The notes: generated by a model not told the origin, from the sequence alone. A stretch of DNA of 64,000 bases from Sipunculus nudus (GCA_026874595.1 CM049315.1:73103401-73167400), one strand, 5' to 3'; shown: positions 1-12,070, counted from the stretch's first letter. Numbers and translations are program-made.

Positions 1-448
1 GGCCTGTAAAACCCCTACCCGGAAATCAGAGCTACAACAGTGGTTGAGAGAACACAGCAAGTTTTTTTTAATAATTTTCTTTAATAAAAATCTTTTCATA
101 AATGTGGACCAAAATAAAATGAATAATAATTAAATTAAAAAATATTTTTATATTTCATTATTTGTTCAAATTTTATAATCCATTCTTTGAAGTGTAAAAT
201 AATTTTTAACATATATTTAAAAAAAATATAGCTTTACAGAAGCGAATCCAAGTTAGGGTGTGGGGAGGTCCGAAACCCGTTTTTCATAACAGTTTCGCGG
301 CCGGGAACCCCTTTTCCATATACCTGCTCACATTTTCATTAGCAATTGCCATTCGGCCTCTTTGGTTAGGACCCCCCCCCCCCCTTCCCATTTTACCATA
401 TCAAGGATCCATCCCTGCTATAAGAACATGCATACCATTAATATATGT
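1..448. other. Intergenic, no gene seen
   Basis: AT-rich sequence with a C homopolymer near 371-384. The stretch at about 250-320 (wording like 'ggaggtccgaaaccc') resembles the body of the small TIR element at 35765-35982, so it may be a remnant of that family. No convincing coding sequence is visible. Confidence 0.5.
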
Positions 449-489
449 TGTTACGGGGTGACAAAAAAGCGGACCGAACTGTATCGCTA
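449..489 (+). mobile_element. 5' part of a 157-bp LTR (TRIM-like family), interrupted
   Basis: These 41 bases start TGTTACGGGGTGACA and align base-for-base in length with the first 41 bases of the intact LTR at 53187-53342. The rest of this LTR resumes at 9928-10043, after a 9.4-kb insertion. The split falls exactly at a TA dinucleotide (488-489, repeated at 9926-9927). No primer binding site follows the far end, so this copy looks like a solo LTR. Confidence 0.8.
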
Positions 490-790
490 CACTCTAAAAT
501 GGATCGGTTAAATTCAACCAAAAAATTGGTTGAAATCAACCGGTCTTCTCGGTTGATATGTGTCCAACCAATTAGCCGGTTGATTTCAACCGATACCAAT
601 TGGTTGATTTTTCAACCAATATTTTTGGTTGAAATCAACCATGTGACTGGTTGAAATCAACCATGTGATTGGTTGAAAGCAACCAACAATAATGGTTGAA
701 AACAACCAATACTGAATCAACCAATTTGATTCAGATGACCATATTGGTTAAAATCAACCAAGAAAATTGGTTAAGAAGGAACCAACTGAA
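490..790. repeat. Left TIR and subterminal GGTTGA/TCAACC array
   Basis: Inverted heptamer-type motifs (GGTTGAAATCAACC, TTGGTTGATT and variants) occur about every 20-40 bases in both orientations. They correspond to a similar but shorter set at the right end. In CMC elements such subterminal repeats are transposase-binding sites; that role here is inference. Confidence 0.75.
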
Positions 791-1705
791 TACCCTAGCA
801 AAATATGAAATGGTTACAAAATGCAGTTGAATTCAGCCACAATTGCCTGAAAAAAACTAACATAAAAAAAATTTTGCATAAAATTGTGATGCAGTGTGCT
901 CAAATATCATGGTGAAAAAGAATTAAATGTACCTTTGTACCAAGTAATGTCAAGGAATATTCCTCAGCCAGTCAAATGAACAAAATAAAACACAATTTGC
1001 ACTTTGCATGATACTGCTGTTCCTCTGATTGTAGAAATGTAATGAAATTGGAAATATCACTCTGTGTGGCAGTACAAGTGCTCTGATAACCAGCTTGCAT
1101 TCATACATCAACCTTTTGTCTGAAATGGTAGACACAAAACAAGAGCATTATATTTATAAAAATAATTGTTTAATAAGTCCAGTAAAATAACAATGTAACA
1201 TATAATTAAATCATGCATGCAGTACACAACTTGTAACTGCACAACTGGTGACACAAGCCTCCATTTAAAAACATATATATACAAGTAAGATTTTCTAGAG
1301 TCCAATGCTAAAAATTGAATTTCAGGAAATTGAATTCACAATTACTGATAATTTAAAAATGGACAGATAGACAGGTAGACAAACAGAGTTAATCACTTTA
1401 TCTCCCTTTCTGCTGAAGCTGGAAAATGATTAACATATGTTTGAAGTACTCTGGAAGTGCAGTGTCATGGATACCTGACTCATAAAATGATGAAACAAGA
1501 GTCTACAGTCAATACTGTTCCCTGATGACTGTCTTCATTCCATATGCCTGCATGCATCATGGTGTCTGAGAAACACAGCAACACTGAACTCAGTCACTGT
1601 TGATCTTCATCAAACATTTAGAAACTGAATTTCTAGATCTGAAAATACATCAAATTTCACATTAATAATAAAAGATGAAAATATGTGTTGGTGTAAATAC
1701 TGTTC

Positions 1706-1708
<3 letters not shown>

Positions 1709-1761
<53 letters not shown>
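1709..1761. repeat. (AT)n microsatellite
   Basis: An uninterrupted alternating AT run of about 50 bases. Reading frames of repeated Ile-Tyr across it are artefacts of the dinucleotide. Confidence 0.95.
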
Positions 1762-1765
<4 letters not shown>

Positions 1766-2516
1766 CACACACGCAATTTTAATCCAACCCCTTATAACTG
1801 CTTGTGATATAGGCATACTTCATGCACAAGGAAGTACAAGAGGGCGAGACCTAAACAGTGACAAAACATGCAATTACATATTAACAGTTTGTTATGATGA
1901 CGATAGACTACCTATCATCAATGGATATTAAATTAGTCTGAACGAGGTAGGCCTACAAGTATAAATGTACTCATTATTGATTAAATATGTACTGTAACAG
2001 AATTCAGACTTTGTGCATATCTTGCAATTGTACAATAATACAAGAAGAAATACAATAGAATATGGGTCATCATAACATGATTTCAGGTGATGGAGATTTG
2101 CCCATTTCCAAAATTTCAAAGTTAGAAAGTTCCAAACATATTTGTTTTGCTTATCTGAATTTCAATGCTAAAACCATGTACTTTCTTAAAGTTCACAGAA
2201 CATTAGTCATAGTGTCCAAACTTCAGGATTCAAAGGAGACCTCCCTAGATATTGAGTATGAATGGCCTAATGGTTAAATATATGCCTTGTCAGTCTTTCA
2301 GGCTGCTCAAAATTATGTTTTCGGCCCGTATCTCACAGAATAAAGTTCACTATGTCCTACAGTTTTTGACAAAATGCTATCAAATTTTCATATTATAATA
2401 GTTTTAATCTTTGCATTTTGTACATACAAAATGTCAACTGTGCTGACAGGAAAGCAAATGTGCAATGGTCAAGGTTAGACAAAATTTAAAGGTCTGATAT
2501 TACCTTTATGACAATA

Positions 2517-2765
2517 ACTTAAAAAGATTATAAAAATCTGTTATATGCTAGAAAAAAATATATAAATCTGTTATATGCTTGAACAAAATTTAAAAAAAAA
2601 TCTGTTATATGCTTGAAAATTTTTGTTATAAAAAAATCTGTTATATGTTTGAAAATTTTTTTTTATAAAAAAATCTGTTATATGCTTGAAAATTTTTTTT
2701 ATAAAAAAATCTGTCATATGTTTGAAATTTTTTTTTATAAAAAAATCTGTTATACGCTTGAAAAC
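2517..2765. repeat. Minisatellite, about 45-bp unit, 5 copies
   Basis: The unit contains 'aaaaatctgttatatgcttgaa' wording followed by a T-run and A-run, so each unit can fold into an AT hairpin. Copies differ by length of the T-run and a few substitutions. It lies inside the 9.4-kb TIR element and yields spurious frames on both strands. Confidence 0.85.
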
Positions 2766-2924
2766 GACTCTTATCTTCAACATCTATCATGTAAAGTAAG
2801 TCGATATCTTTCCTGATGTTTTCACAAGATACATTTTATTTGGGTAAATAACTGCTACAAATTGTGCAATTGTCACCCAATTTTTGACAATAAAGTGCAA
2901 CAATTGGCTTTTACTGAAAAATGG

Positions 2925-3150
2925 AGGTTTCTCCTTAATTTCTCATAAAAAATGTAGTCACAGTGACCAATATTCAGGTTTGTTAGAAAATAAGGACATC
3001 TACCTGGATGTCAAATTTTGGATTCACTGAACCAGTGGTTTTGAAACGTGGCATGTAAACGGAGATCGAGCTGGACAACCAGACCGATAATGGACAAATG
3101 ACCATAGCTATATTTGACATAACGTATATACAGGTAGTCATCTGAGCTAA
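2925..3150. repeat. Dispersed repeat, copy A (pair with 5995-6210)
   Basis: It shares an ordered series of phrases with 5995-6210: 'ttaatttctca', 'gtcacagtgac', 'ggacatct', 'caaattttggattca', then a gac-rich block and 'tcagctgagctaaaaa' or close variants. Both copies have the same orientation and are well diverged. Both lie inside the 9.4-kb TIR element. Confidence 0.7.
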
Positions 3151-3261
3151 AAATGGTGCTACATAAATATTCCCTTTAACACAATATCAATTATTCTCAA
3201 TTGAATGATAGCTCTTATTTCTAGAATTGTAAGAAATCTAAAAGCCTAAATCAGTATATAC

Positions 3262-3375
3262 CTTCTGAACATCAATAAATGCTGCCTTTGCTTCTGCTAT
3301 GGCGGGCTTTGCATTTCTTCCTCTGTGCTGGAATCAGTTTTGGCAGTAAACGAAGCATCATAGCACTAATGGCAC
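3262..3375 (-). pseudogene. Decayed exon inside the TIR element
   Basis: An acceptor (TTTCAG) precedes 3375 and a donor (AAG/GTATAT) follows 3262. Twenty residues reading AISAMMLRLLPKLIPAQRKK are open in one frame, then AKPAIAEAKAAFIDVQK is open in another, so a one-base shift separates the two halves. The composition looks protein-coding. I do not recognise the family. It shares strand with the other exon-like pieces in this element and could be an accessory or transposase gene of it. Confidence 0.45.
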
Positions 3376-5994
3376 CTGAAAGAAACCAGGAATATAACAG
3401 AATGTCAACTTGTAGGACAATAACAGATTTACTACTAAAAATTTAGTTTCTCGACCAATAAACAAATTTCATGGAATGTCCACAGGCATTATGAAAATCA
3501 TGATCCTGCTGATCATGAAGTGGTCAAGATTTTGAAGCAAACTGGTTTGATAACCTTCCTTGTAGATATATATACCATAACACATGAGTGGTCATATGGA
3601 GTGATTGATAAAGGGACTATTTAAAAGTTAAATGTGTCCATTAGTCATTTTTCTCCATGAAATGCATTTAAAACTGTTTAAAATGTTAATGATGAGTCAG
3701 AAACAGGTTTAAAAGAGACCATTACATCAGCTTTATTATACATATAAAGATGTAAGAGGGCAGATTTATAAAAAGTCACATACATGTCACTCTCAAAATC
3801 CATCTGGAACCTCTGTATAAACAACAAGGGATCCATCAGTCACAGTGCTCAGCTGAAGTTGACCTTGAGGTAAAAATCTGAAAATGGAGGTAATGTCTGA
3901 TATGAAGAGGTAATATAGACCTTGGCTGGATGGTATGATTGGTTTGTATCATGATGAGTAAGAAATTGTTGCAAATAATATTTTGTGACCTGACCATGTG
4001 TTTTCTAATGTTAAAATTAAAGCATGTGCGCGGTTTGTGAACATTAGATGTATATTATTACCATAATCATTGGTTGGCTTTTTGATAAATTGATGACAGT
4101 ACAGTAGTTTACACATTTGTTTGATTGGGTCTATTTTTTATTAATATTTTTTATATTATTAAATATATGTATTTTTTATTTTATAAAATGTATACAGTTG
4201 AAATATAACTTATGTTCCCAGTCCACAGGTGTAAGGACTTGGTGGTGGTGTGGGGGTGGTATGACCGGAGTTACAACATCTCTGACTGGTAGACAAACAA
4301 AGCTGATAATATATGGTTCAATTATTTCTTAATTTTTTTATTATATCAATTTTTTTAAAGTTTAACATCTGAAATATTACACAATTGAGTATATAAGTTT
4401 TTTTTCAAATTTCAGACTTTAATAGCTTAAATCCATACACATACAGCATATGAAAGTTATTTCAACAGTGCTTATAGGAAAAATATCATAATAAATATAT
4501 ATTTAATGATAACGGAGAGATGATGGACAGACAGAGCTGATCACTTTATGTTCCATTCTCCTGAAGCAAGAATGTGTTTCAATTAGATCTTAATTTTTTC
4601 TAATCCAATTGTTTTTTAAATGAAATAAATTTTACACACTTGCACAGGCGCAAAGGAATCATTGGTAGCGGGGGGGGGGGGATTAACAACACTTCTGCAT
4701 ATATACATACAGGGCAAACAAAGCCTGATCTCCAATTCTGCTGAGGCAGGAAAATAATGAACAAATGTTTGTATTAGATCCTCATTTTTTTTTATCACAT
4801 CAATTTTTTTTAAATTTTAAGTATATATTTCTATACATTCCCAATATAACATATATATCTGAATATAAAAGTTAATTCATAATTCTAAATGCATCATCAT
4901 ATATCTCAATCTTGTCAGTTAACCCCACATCATGCATACAAATGCATATTTATTTTTTTACCACACAAATATATCTTTTAAATTTGCAGAACAATAAATA
5001 TCTAAAAATAATACTTGAATCAGATTTCACAATTTTTCATTGTGCCTTTATTTATTTGTAATTTGCTTCATATTTTATAAATTTATGCATACTGATGGGT
5101 TTAATTTTAATATTTTAAAATCATTTAAAAGGAAATTGATTTCTTTAAAAGGCTACATTAACCCAAATGGCTTCTTCTGGATTACTCAATGAATTACTCA
5201 TTCAAGGAAAGTTTTGTATATTGGAGTGGAAACAGCATTACAGTTGAGGAAATACAGGGCAAACAATAACAATTACTGCATAACACTTGGTGGGTAGGGT
5301 TGGCGGGGGGGGGGGGGGGGGGGTGGAGTTGATATGAGAATAACTGTACACCTGTCACAGCAGGGGATCTCCCCTAGTGACCTGTAACAAATCAGGAACC
5401 CTGGCATAGCTAACTTAACTTCTAGTGACCAGGAGTGGGCTGCCTGCATCTGGACAAAGCACGTGACTATAATAAGAGCCTGAACAAAAAAAATTCAATT
5501 ATTAGCCTAAATTTTGAGCTTTTATTTTCTAATTTCAGGTTGAAACAAATTAAATACTAAAGTTTACATGCTGTGAAAATTTAATCAACAGTACTCACAG
5601 GAAAAAAAAAAAAAACGTGCCATGGTCAAAATTGAAGGTACTTATTTTATTTTTATGCTAATAATTTTAAAAAATTTAATAATTCAGATCTAATCTTGGG
5701 TATACAATTGAATCTTAATTTAAACAAAGTTATATACTTGAACGAAAGGTCTCTAGCTTCCAAAATTTTCATGTTAGGTGAGTAAATTTCCTGAATTTGT
5801 AATTTACAAAGTCCATTATATTCGGGCCCACAACTTGAAGAAATTACACTTAACAGACTTAATTTCCAGCATTTATATGGAAAATATATAGGAGAATACC
5901 AGTACTTCTGGTAAATATTAAGAAAGAAAAACAGACAGATCAGTGGTTTTGATATAAGGCAGTCCTGAAGTGTGATAATAGGTTTTTAAATGGA

Positions 5995-6210
5995 AACCTG
6001 AGGTTTTTCCTTAATTTCTCAAAGGAATGAAGTCGCAGTGACCCAGTTTCCGGTTTGGTAGGAGATTTTGGGGACATCTAACAGTATGCCAAATTTTGGA
6101 TTCATAGGTATAATGATTTCAAAACGTGCAAATCTAACGGACGGACAGACGACAGACAATGGACAATGACTATAGCTCAGATAACGTATAGTCAGCTGAG
6201 CTAAAAAAAA
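5995..6210. repeat. Dispersed repeat, copy B (pair with 2925-3150)
   Basis: Second copy of the repeat described at 2925-3150. It ends with the same 'gtcagctgagctaaaaa' phrase after a (gacgga)-like block. Confidence 0.7.
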
Positions 6211-6439
6211 TTTAGGCAGCTTCTGTAGTCTAACAGGTAGAACACATGATTTATACCTGGGAGGTGGAAAGTTAAAATCATAGCCTAGAAGTAGTGTGCT
6301 TGTCTTGGACGGGCCATGAAAGCCATGATTGTTACAGAAGATGGACAAGATACTGAAACTTGTACCACCGTACTCAACTGATTAGCAGACAGATTAAAAT
6401 CATGTACAATATTTCAAAAAGAACTATACACCTACTTAT

Positions 6440-6690
6440 AAGGTGGTCCAAGATTACCTGCTGATGGCTCAGATGAATTCAAACCAGCTATCATCTTCAT
6501 GCTGTCTGGGTATTTCACTGCCACCTGGTTCTTATCCTTCAGCTAGGATGGCTGCCATGTCATCTCATTTAGCCATCAACTCCATCATGCCTCCTCATCC
6601 AGATATATTCCGAAGAAGTCTCCCTCTACCTATGAATGTCAAGTTAGCCAAATCAAGAATCAGTTTGCTTGGAATAGTTTACTGATAGAT
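6440..6690 (-). pseudogene. Possible decayed coding block inside the TIR element
   Basis: One minus-strand frame reads MMELMAK, stop, DDMAAILAEG, stop, EPGGSEIPRQHEDDSWFEFI, with TGA or TAA at the breaks. Several of the stops are TGA, which C-to-T decay of CGA would give. The opposite strand is also open for 80 codons, probably as its shadow. No family recognised. Confidence 0.3.
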
Positions 6691-7147
6691 CAGGTATTAT
6701 ATAAAACCTTGAATTCACCTACACAAAGTAAAATAATGAAATCATTTACATGATGAAAAAGATTGGGTGCCTCTGGCTTCTCACATTAGTATTGTAGGAG
6801 ACTTTTTATTCTCAGGTTGAAGAATCTGACCATTGTAAACAGGATCATGCATGCAACACGTCACTAGTAACTTGTTTACCTTTAGCCTAAAGATCCATTG
6901 GGATTATAGTATCATCTGAAAGAGTATTTTCACTGGTAGGACTAATGATTGTAATATAGATTTTTTTAATAGAAAATCAGGAAGTAATTACCCATATACA
7001 GGGGCGGATCCAGGATTTAGAAAATGTGTCATACAGACCCTTATGTGTGTGTCTGTGACTCCATCCCCCCCCCCCCCCCCGAGTCCTGGAACTTAAAGAT
7101 AAATTGACGCCACTGGCTGTAAGAATTAGCAAACCTTAGATATCTCA

Positions 7148-7300
7148 TTTACTTTATATCCAAACATGGGCCTTCTTCTCCACAAATCCAGGGTAACCTC
7201 GACACCCTGTCTCTACCATGTACTCGTGCATCCTCTCTCAGTTCCTGATATTAATGCTGGAGCCACTTGGTCTCGAGCTTGATGGAGGCAGTGTCTGGAT
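7148..7300 (-). pseudogene. Decayed exon inside the TIR element
   Basis: The acceptor is TTATGTTACAG just before 7300. In the third frame it reads PDTASIKLETKWLQH, stop (TAA), YQELREDARVHG and on to a second stop near 7148. The frame is the same on both sides of the first stop, so a single substitution could have created it. Charged helical composition; product unknown. Confidence 0.45.
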
Positions 7301-7685
7301 CTGTAACATAAAATTACCAGTACTCAGAAATACTATATATACCGTATGAATCTGTATTAAGCAGGCCCCAGGCAGAGCTGATTCATTTGGATTCAATTTG
7401 CATTTTTTTTTGCGGGAAAACAAGTCATAATAGAATAACTACTTATTAAAACTACTTCTACTAAAATAATAGTTTCCACTTTACCAGTGAAATGTTCTGT
7501 TTTAATACTTACTTCCAAGAGTTATTCTATTTTTCAAGAAATGGAACATTTTTTCTTTAAAGGGGAAAACAATTTTGTACTGTTTAATAGAAGAAGGGGA
7601 ACCTTTTATTTTTGAACACATTGTGCACACATGGAAAACAACTTGGCTTCATGTCATATTGCACCAACTTGTAATTTAAGTGATA

Positions 7686-7770
7686 ATATATATATATAAT
7701 TATATATATATATATATATATATATAAATACATATATATTTATATAATACACATGCACACACATATATAT
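7686..7770. repeat. (AT)n-rich tract
   Basis: Interrupted AT/TA microsatellite with a short CA-rich stretch after it. Confidence 0.9.
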
Positions 7771-8249
7771 ATATTAAATACACATAGCGGTATATTTTTT
7801 TAATACCGTTGAAAGTTTCCGTATTTGAATTGCCCTACCTATGTTTGATAATTTATGAAAAAAAACATGACGGTGCATGTATGTCCAGCACTTCAGCCCA
7901 TGCTCAGTTATGCGTGACATGCTCTCTCAGACCAAACATGTACGCTCGCACTTGGTATTCTCTGCACCAAAGGTGTGTTGGCCCATGTAACTATTTAACT
8001 GGTCTTATGCCACTGCAATGATGTTCAAGTTCCACTGATAAAGAATGAAAGGAATAAATGGTATAGCACTGAGAACCTGACAAGTTGGTATTCTCACTGA
8101 AATTGGATTAAATCCTGTTGGGTCTCCAATAAAATATAGGCAAAACCTGCCTCCTCTTACCTTGATCATGTTCTAGGTAAATAAATCATTATTCTTGTAA
8201 GTCGTTTGAGTCAGGGTTACATTTGCACTGAAAAGACATGATTTGGGTT

Positions 8250-8348
8250 TTATCTGACACATGACTTCTTGGCCTTGACCCTTTTATTCCAAGCGGCCAG
8301 GGTCTTCCTGCACACAGAACACAGGGTGACCCGAAAGAAATGAACATG
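8250..8348 (-). pseudogene. Cys-containing exon candidate inside the TIR element
   Basis: A good acceptor (CATTTTACACAG) precedes 8348. The frame reads HVHFFRVTLCSVCRKTLAAW then a lysine-rich tail, and ends at a TAA with no obvious donor. The C-x2-C pair followed by basic residues could be half of a zinc site. Function not recognised. Confidence 0.4.
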
Positions 8349-8459
8349 CTGTGTAAAATGATGAAACTTAAATTGGACCACACCAACAATTAATGAGAAA
8401 GCCTGTGAAAAGACAATATATATGACAATATAAACATATATAAACACACATATCAATAT

Positions 8460-8560
8460 TATATATACACTATAATATATATATATATATATGTGTGTAT
8501 ATATATATATATATATACTTATTTAGTATATACTTATAAAGCATATATATATAAATATAT
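8460..8560. repeat. (AT)n-rich tract
   Basis: Alternating AT interrupted by tgtgtg and ctta. Inside the TIR element. Confidence 0.9.
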
Positions 8561-8856
8561 ATTCATTTAAAATATCTTTTGAAGATGTTACTGTTTTAAT
8601 GTTATTTTATAAAGGAATATATTTGTTTTATATTCCTGTGACGTCACACAAACATGTTTTTAATATTTCATTTTATTTGTACTTAATTTCTATTCATATT
8701 AAACATTTAAATATTCATTGGAAGGGGCATATGACATATTAAAGGCATTGGAACCGAAGCCCCCCCCCCCCCCCCACACACACACACAGACACATCCCAC
8801 ACAAAAATTGAAAGTTGGGGTGGGGGCAATTTAATGGAATAGTTTTGCCCATATGC

Positions 8857-8859
<3 letters not shown>

Positions 8860-8938
<79 letters not shown>
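8860..8938. repeat. (AT)n microsatellite
   Basis: About 78 bases of pure alternating AT. A C-run with (CA)n lies about 90 bases before it. Confidence 0.95.
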
Positions 8939-8942
<4 letters not shown>

Positions 8943-9564
8943 AAATTTTAATTGTGTAAAATTACCTGAAATCTCTATATTTTTTCTTAAACATTTTGTA
9001 TGGGCCAACTTGGCCCAAGGTTAGTGTCCTTCTGTAAAGATTTCCTATGGGATTTTTGTCACCAATATATATTATATATAATATATATATATATTATATA
9101 TATATTTTTCAAAGAAATGATGTTCCCACGGGCCACGCCTATGTTTCTTCTAACATCTGTCAAACAAATAAATTTAGTCTGCGCATGCGCACTATTTGAC
9201 AGCATGCATGGTTTCCTTCGTATCGTGCTCCCTGTGGCAGAACAGTCAGCCATTAATTTTTATTTACACCAAAACACTGCTTCATATTCATAAGAAAAAT
9301 TAAGAAGGGTACAAAAAAATAAAAGAACATTTTCTCTTTGGAATATGAACATTTTTAGAATCGGATGACTTAGAATATGCAAGATGTTATTGGATTCTAA
9401 TGAAGTGATCGAATGTTTTTTAAATCATCAATCGATTATGACGGCAATGAATTTAGCGTGTCGGTTTTAAACCAAATACACTGGTTAAAGTCAGTTCTAA
9501 AAATACTTTACAGCCAAATTAAATACCAAAGCCAGTGAAATCTAACCAGAAAAATAAGCCTTAC

Positions 9565-9652
9565 CCTTTATATGACCTGTGAAAAACACCCAGGTCCCTT
9601 GCTCCTGCTTCAACTTCAGCTTTTCAAGTATCTTCTTCACAAATTTGTCCAT
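9565..9652 (-). CDS. First coding exon of an unidentified gene inside the TIR element
   Basis: An ATG (9652-9650) opens 29 codons, MDKFVKKILEKLKLKQEQ followed by GTWVFFTGHIK, ending at a GTAAGG donor (9564). It lies 273 bases inside the right terminus, where the first exon of an element-borne gene would be expected. The amphipathic lysine-rich start followed by a short aromatic stretch is coding-like and unbroken, unlike the downstream pieces. No known domain is recognised, so a transposase start or an accessory protein are both possible. Confidence 0.45.
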
Positions 9653-9784
9653 GTTGAACTAGATGACGCTACAAAACACGTGGACTAACACGCAGCTCCT
9701 ATGCAGCGTCCAATGAGGAAAGGCGATCGCGCACGTGCTCCCGTGTCAGAAACAAATCTAAATGTTACTTTGTATCAGATTATC

Positions 9785-9925
9785 AGTTTGCGGGCAACCA
9801 ATTGGCCGCGGTCGGTGTCAACCAATATTCTGGGCTCTACTCAAACAATATTTGGTTGATTTTAACCAATATCTGCTTCAACCAATTAAATTGGTAGCTG
9901 TTTCAACCAATCCGTTTTTAGAGTG
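9785..9925. repeat. Right TIR and subterminal motifs
   Basis: Repeated TTGGTTGA/TCAACCAA motifs followed by AACCAATCCGTTTTTAGAGTG at the end. This mirrors the left terminus at 490. Confidence 0.8.
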
Positions 9926-9927
9926 TA

Positions 9928-10043
9928 GTGAAGTTTGCTTTGCTAGCGAAGCGGTTGGTACGCCGGACTTGTACGCCACCGACCTATGTTCGACTCCCGG
10001 ATCGGCCCAGGATTTTTCCCCTCAACAATTTGTCTTCGTAACA
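9928..10043 (+). mobile_element. 3' part of the interrupted LTR, with tRNA-like pol III boxes
   Basis: It matches 53228-53342. It contains a box A-like TAGCGAAGCGGTTGG and a degenerate box B (GTTCGACTCCC) about 35 bases later, and ends TTCGTAACA. See the intact copy at 53187-53342. Confidence 0.8.
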
Positions 10044-10302
10044 ATCTACTCATTATTATAGACATTGGATACAGCAGTGATATGCTATCTGTTGAGCTTA
10101 AACAACTTGCTATAAGGGCGATACCTGAGAAAGGTATATCATTGCAATTCTGTCGAATTGTATTGCATAGTATGAAACAGTTTTGCATTATATAATTTGT
10201 AATTTAATATAATATTTGTTATGCAGGTATTGATTAATATCATATCATATATTATATACTTTTGTAATTTGTATTATATAATATAATCTAGTATTATTGT
10301 AG

Positions 10303-10476
10303 GGATAAAGGTCAGAGTCATGGCAGTTTTAAGGACTATGCAAATGGCAAGTATACGGGAAAGGTTTTCCCGACTGTTCCGCACGATGCGACAACTTCCT
10401 TGTGAATGCGTGGAAGCAGACGATAAAACTTTGGACTTGTGCCCGGTCTCCGTCCAGAGGATGTGGTTTTGTGATG
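10303..10476 (+). CDS. Unassigned exon candidate with ATG and strong donor
   Basis: An acceptor-like TATTGTAG precedes 10303. An ATG at 10320 opens a frame of 52 codons that runs to a GTAAGT donor at 10477 (phase 1). The frame begins MAVLRTMQMASIRERF and ends SVQRMWFCD. Two other frames are partly open over the same bases, so the reading frame is not certain. No partner exon with a matching phase was found: 13432-13485 would give an immediate stop. Product unknown. Confidence 0.35.
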
Positions 10477-11960
10477 GTAAGTACACAACGTTTAATTTGG
10501 TTTTTATTAGTTGCCCAGTCTGGCGTACACATATTACAGCGAAATTATTACCGAGAACGGAAATTCCAAATGAACGGCGCAGGGGAAGTGCGGGTAGTTT
10601 TGGATGTTTCCATAAGTGCCAAATATTCTGATTTGGGGAGATAGATACATATTCATAAATTTTTGCTCCTATTATATTCTTCTAAGAATTATGAAATTGA
10701 CAATTCATTTAAAGCAAACTAGGTCGGGCAGTCAGCACTAGCTGTGAACATTAAAATTTACAATCTGGGTCATAGAACTGTTGTATTATGGGGAGGCTTT
10801 GTTCTAGAGGTGACATTGGATGTAGTTGTTGAACAGCTGTCTACACATCAAAGTTTGATTAGGATCCTGGTTCAATTTGTGGTATCTGACTAATTTTCTG
10901 TCTTCGATATTTTAGACATTGTTATGATATGAGCGTCTGTTACATTTTCTTTTTTTCTCATTACATGAAATGTTTTCATTGTGCAACATATACAAGTGAT
11001 TCATTGAAGAAAATAGCAAGCAATAAAACCAGAACATATCTTCTCATTGCATTTTAGCTTATTAGTGTTGGTCGTTGACCGGCCGAGTGGTCAGGTGTAC
11101 ATTACATCCAGGGTTCTGAAATGAACAAGTTAACGGCATGCCATGTTGTAAGTTTCAGTGTCACAGCTGGTTCAGAACGTTCTGTCATGTATCATTCTCC
11201 CCGCCTTGACTGAACGTAGCTTTTTATCAAATATATTGTTTCGCTCCATAATTTTGAGTGTTTTAAATGTTTTTATTGGAGCCATTTCCAAATAATACTC
11301 TAAAGCGTAAATTGTGTATCAAGTATGAGGGTTTATCTACCATCAATGGCGACATCTGTTGATGAAGATTGAAACAAAATGCCACCTCTATTATATTATT
11401 AAAGACCGTGGTTGAAATATCGTAAAGCTGCTCATTCACTACCTTTTGAAAAATAAAAAGAATTTATGTGATTTCTGGCTTCCTCTCTGTATATATCAAT
11501 GATCCAAGGGTAATTTTGGTTGTGAAAAAGTCTTATAACGCCTTAAATTCGTGAAGGATGAATGAACTAGTATATCAACAACATGATGATAAACACAGCA
11601 ATGTTGACAAACGGCAAAAACCTACCTAAGGTGGTAGGCTGAATATATGCGGAGGTAGAAAGCTCCGGCTTATCCTTCTTGCTGCCAGATGCCCTTGTTG
11701 AATTTGTTTTGATTATTTTAGCGGGCCCTCGCTTATTATAAACACAATGATATAAACAAAACAATCAGCCTGTATGTGGTGATTTCCACGTTTTCTTGCC
11801 TATTTTCTCATATTTATTTTCTGAAATATTGACCCAAAAGGTTAGTTAGTGTCTACATTATACTTGGGAGTTTGTACAGTTTATACCTTGATAGAACTGA
11901 GGATAAACCCTCCCGCGGATACGTGTTGAGAGATGTTGGAAAGTTTGCTTAAATCTGCGT
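10477..11960. other. Intergenic or intronic, little seen
   Basis: A degenerate tRNA-like segment near 11085-11140 has a box A-like GGCCGAGTGGTCAGG and, after about 25 bases, GGTTCTGAAAT. It is followed by the phrase TTTCAGTGTCACAGCTGG, which recurs near 16600 (inverted) and 18290. Nothing else convincing. Confidence 0.4.
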
Positions 11961-11967
11961 TTCTGTT

Positions 11968-12070
11968 GGATCAGGCATTTCTATTGATCAGGCATTTCTA
12001 TTGATCAGGCGTTTCTATTGATCACGCATTTCTATTGATCAGGCATTTCTATTGAGCAGGCATTTCTATG
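11968..12070. repeat. 17-bp tandem repeat, about 6 copies
   Basis: The unit TCAGGCATTTCTATTGA is repeated in direct tandem with single-base differences. No flanking structure suggests function. Confidence 0.9.

Larger units (their letters stand above)
490..9925 (-). mobile_element. 9.4-kb TIR DNA transposon, CACTA/EnSpm-like, TA target duplication
   Basis: The element begins CACTCTAAAATGGATCGGTT and ends with the inverted version, CACTCTAAAAACGGATTGGTT read from the other strand. TA lies on both sides, and the surrounding LTR is continuous if the element is removed. Both ends are packed with short inverted motifs of the GGTTGAAATCAACC type (about 500-790 and 9785-9910). CACT-type termini, subterminal repeats and a short duplication fit the CMC (CACTA/EnSpm/Mirage) group; a Tc1-like or ISL2EU-like origin is not excluded because no transposase motif was recognised. 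The interior has several exon-like pieces on the minus strand (9652-9565, 8348-8250, 7300-7148, 6690-6440, 3375-3262), most with stops or frameshifts, so this copy is probably dead or non-autonomous. Confidence 0.8.

Noticed and set aside
6225-6300. tRNA-derived SINE head ('gtagtctaacaggtagaac' and 'gaaagttaaaatc')
   Set aside because: Box B is too degenerate (three or more mismatches) and no body or second copy was found.
8739-9024. Frames of repeated Ile-Tyr on both strands (also at 1683, 19698, 23520, 37011, 39582, 58437)
   Set aside because: They are translations of (AT)n microsatellites. The flanking residues show no conserved domain.
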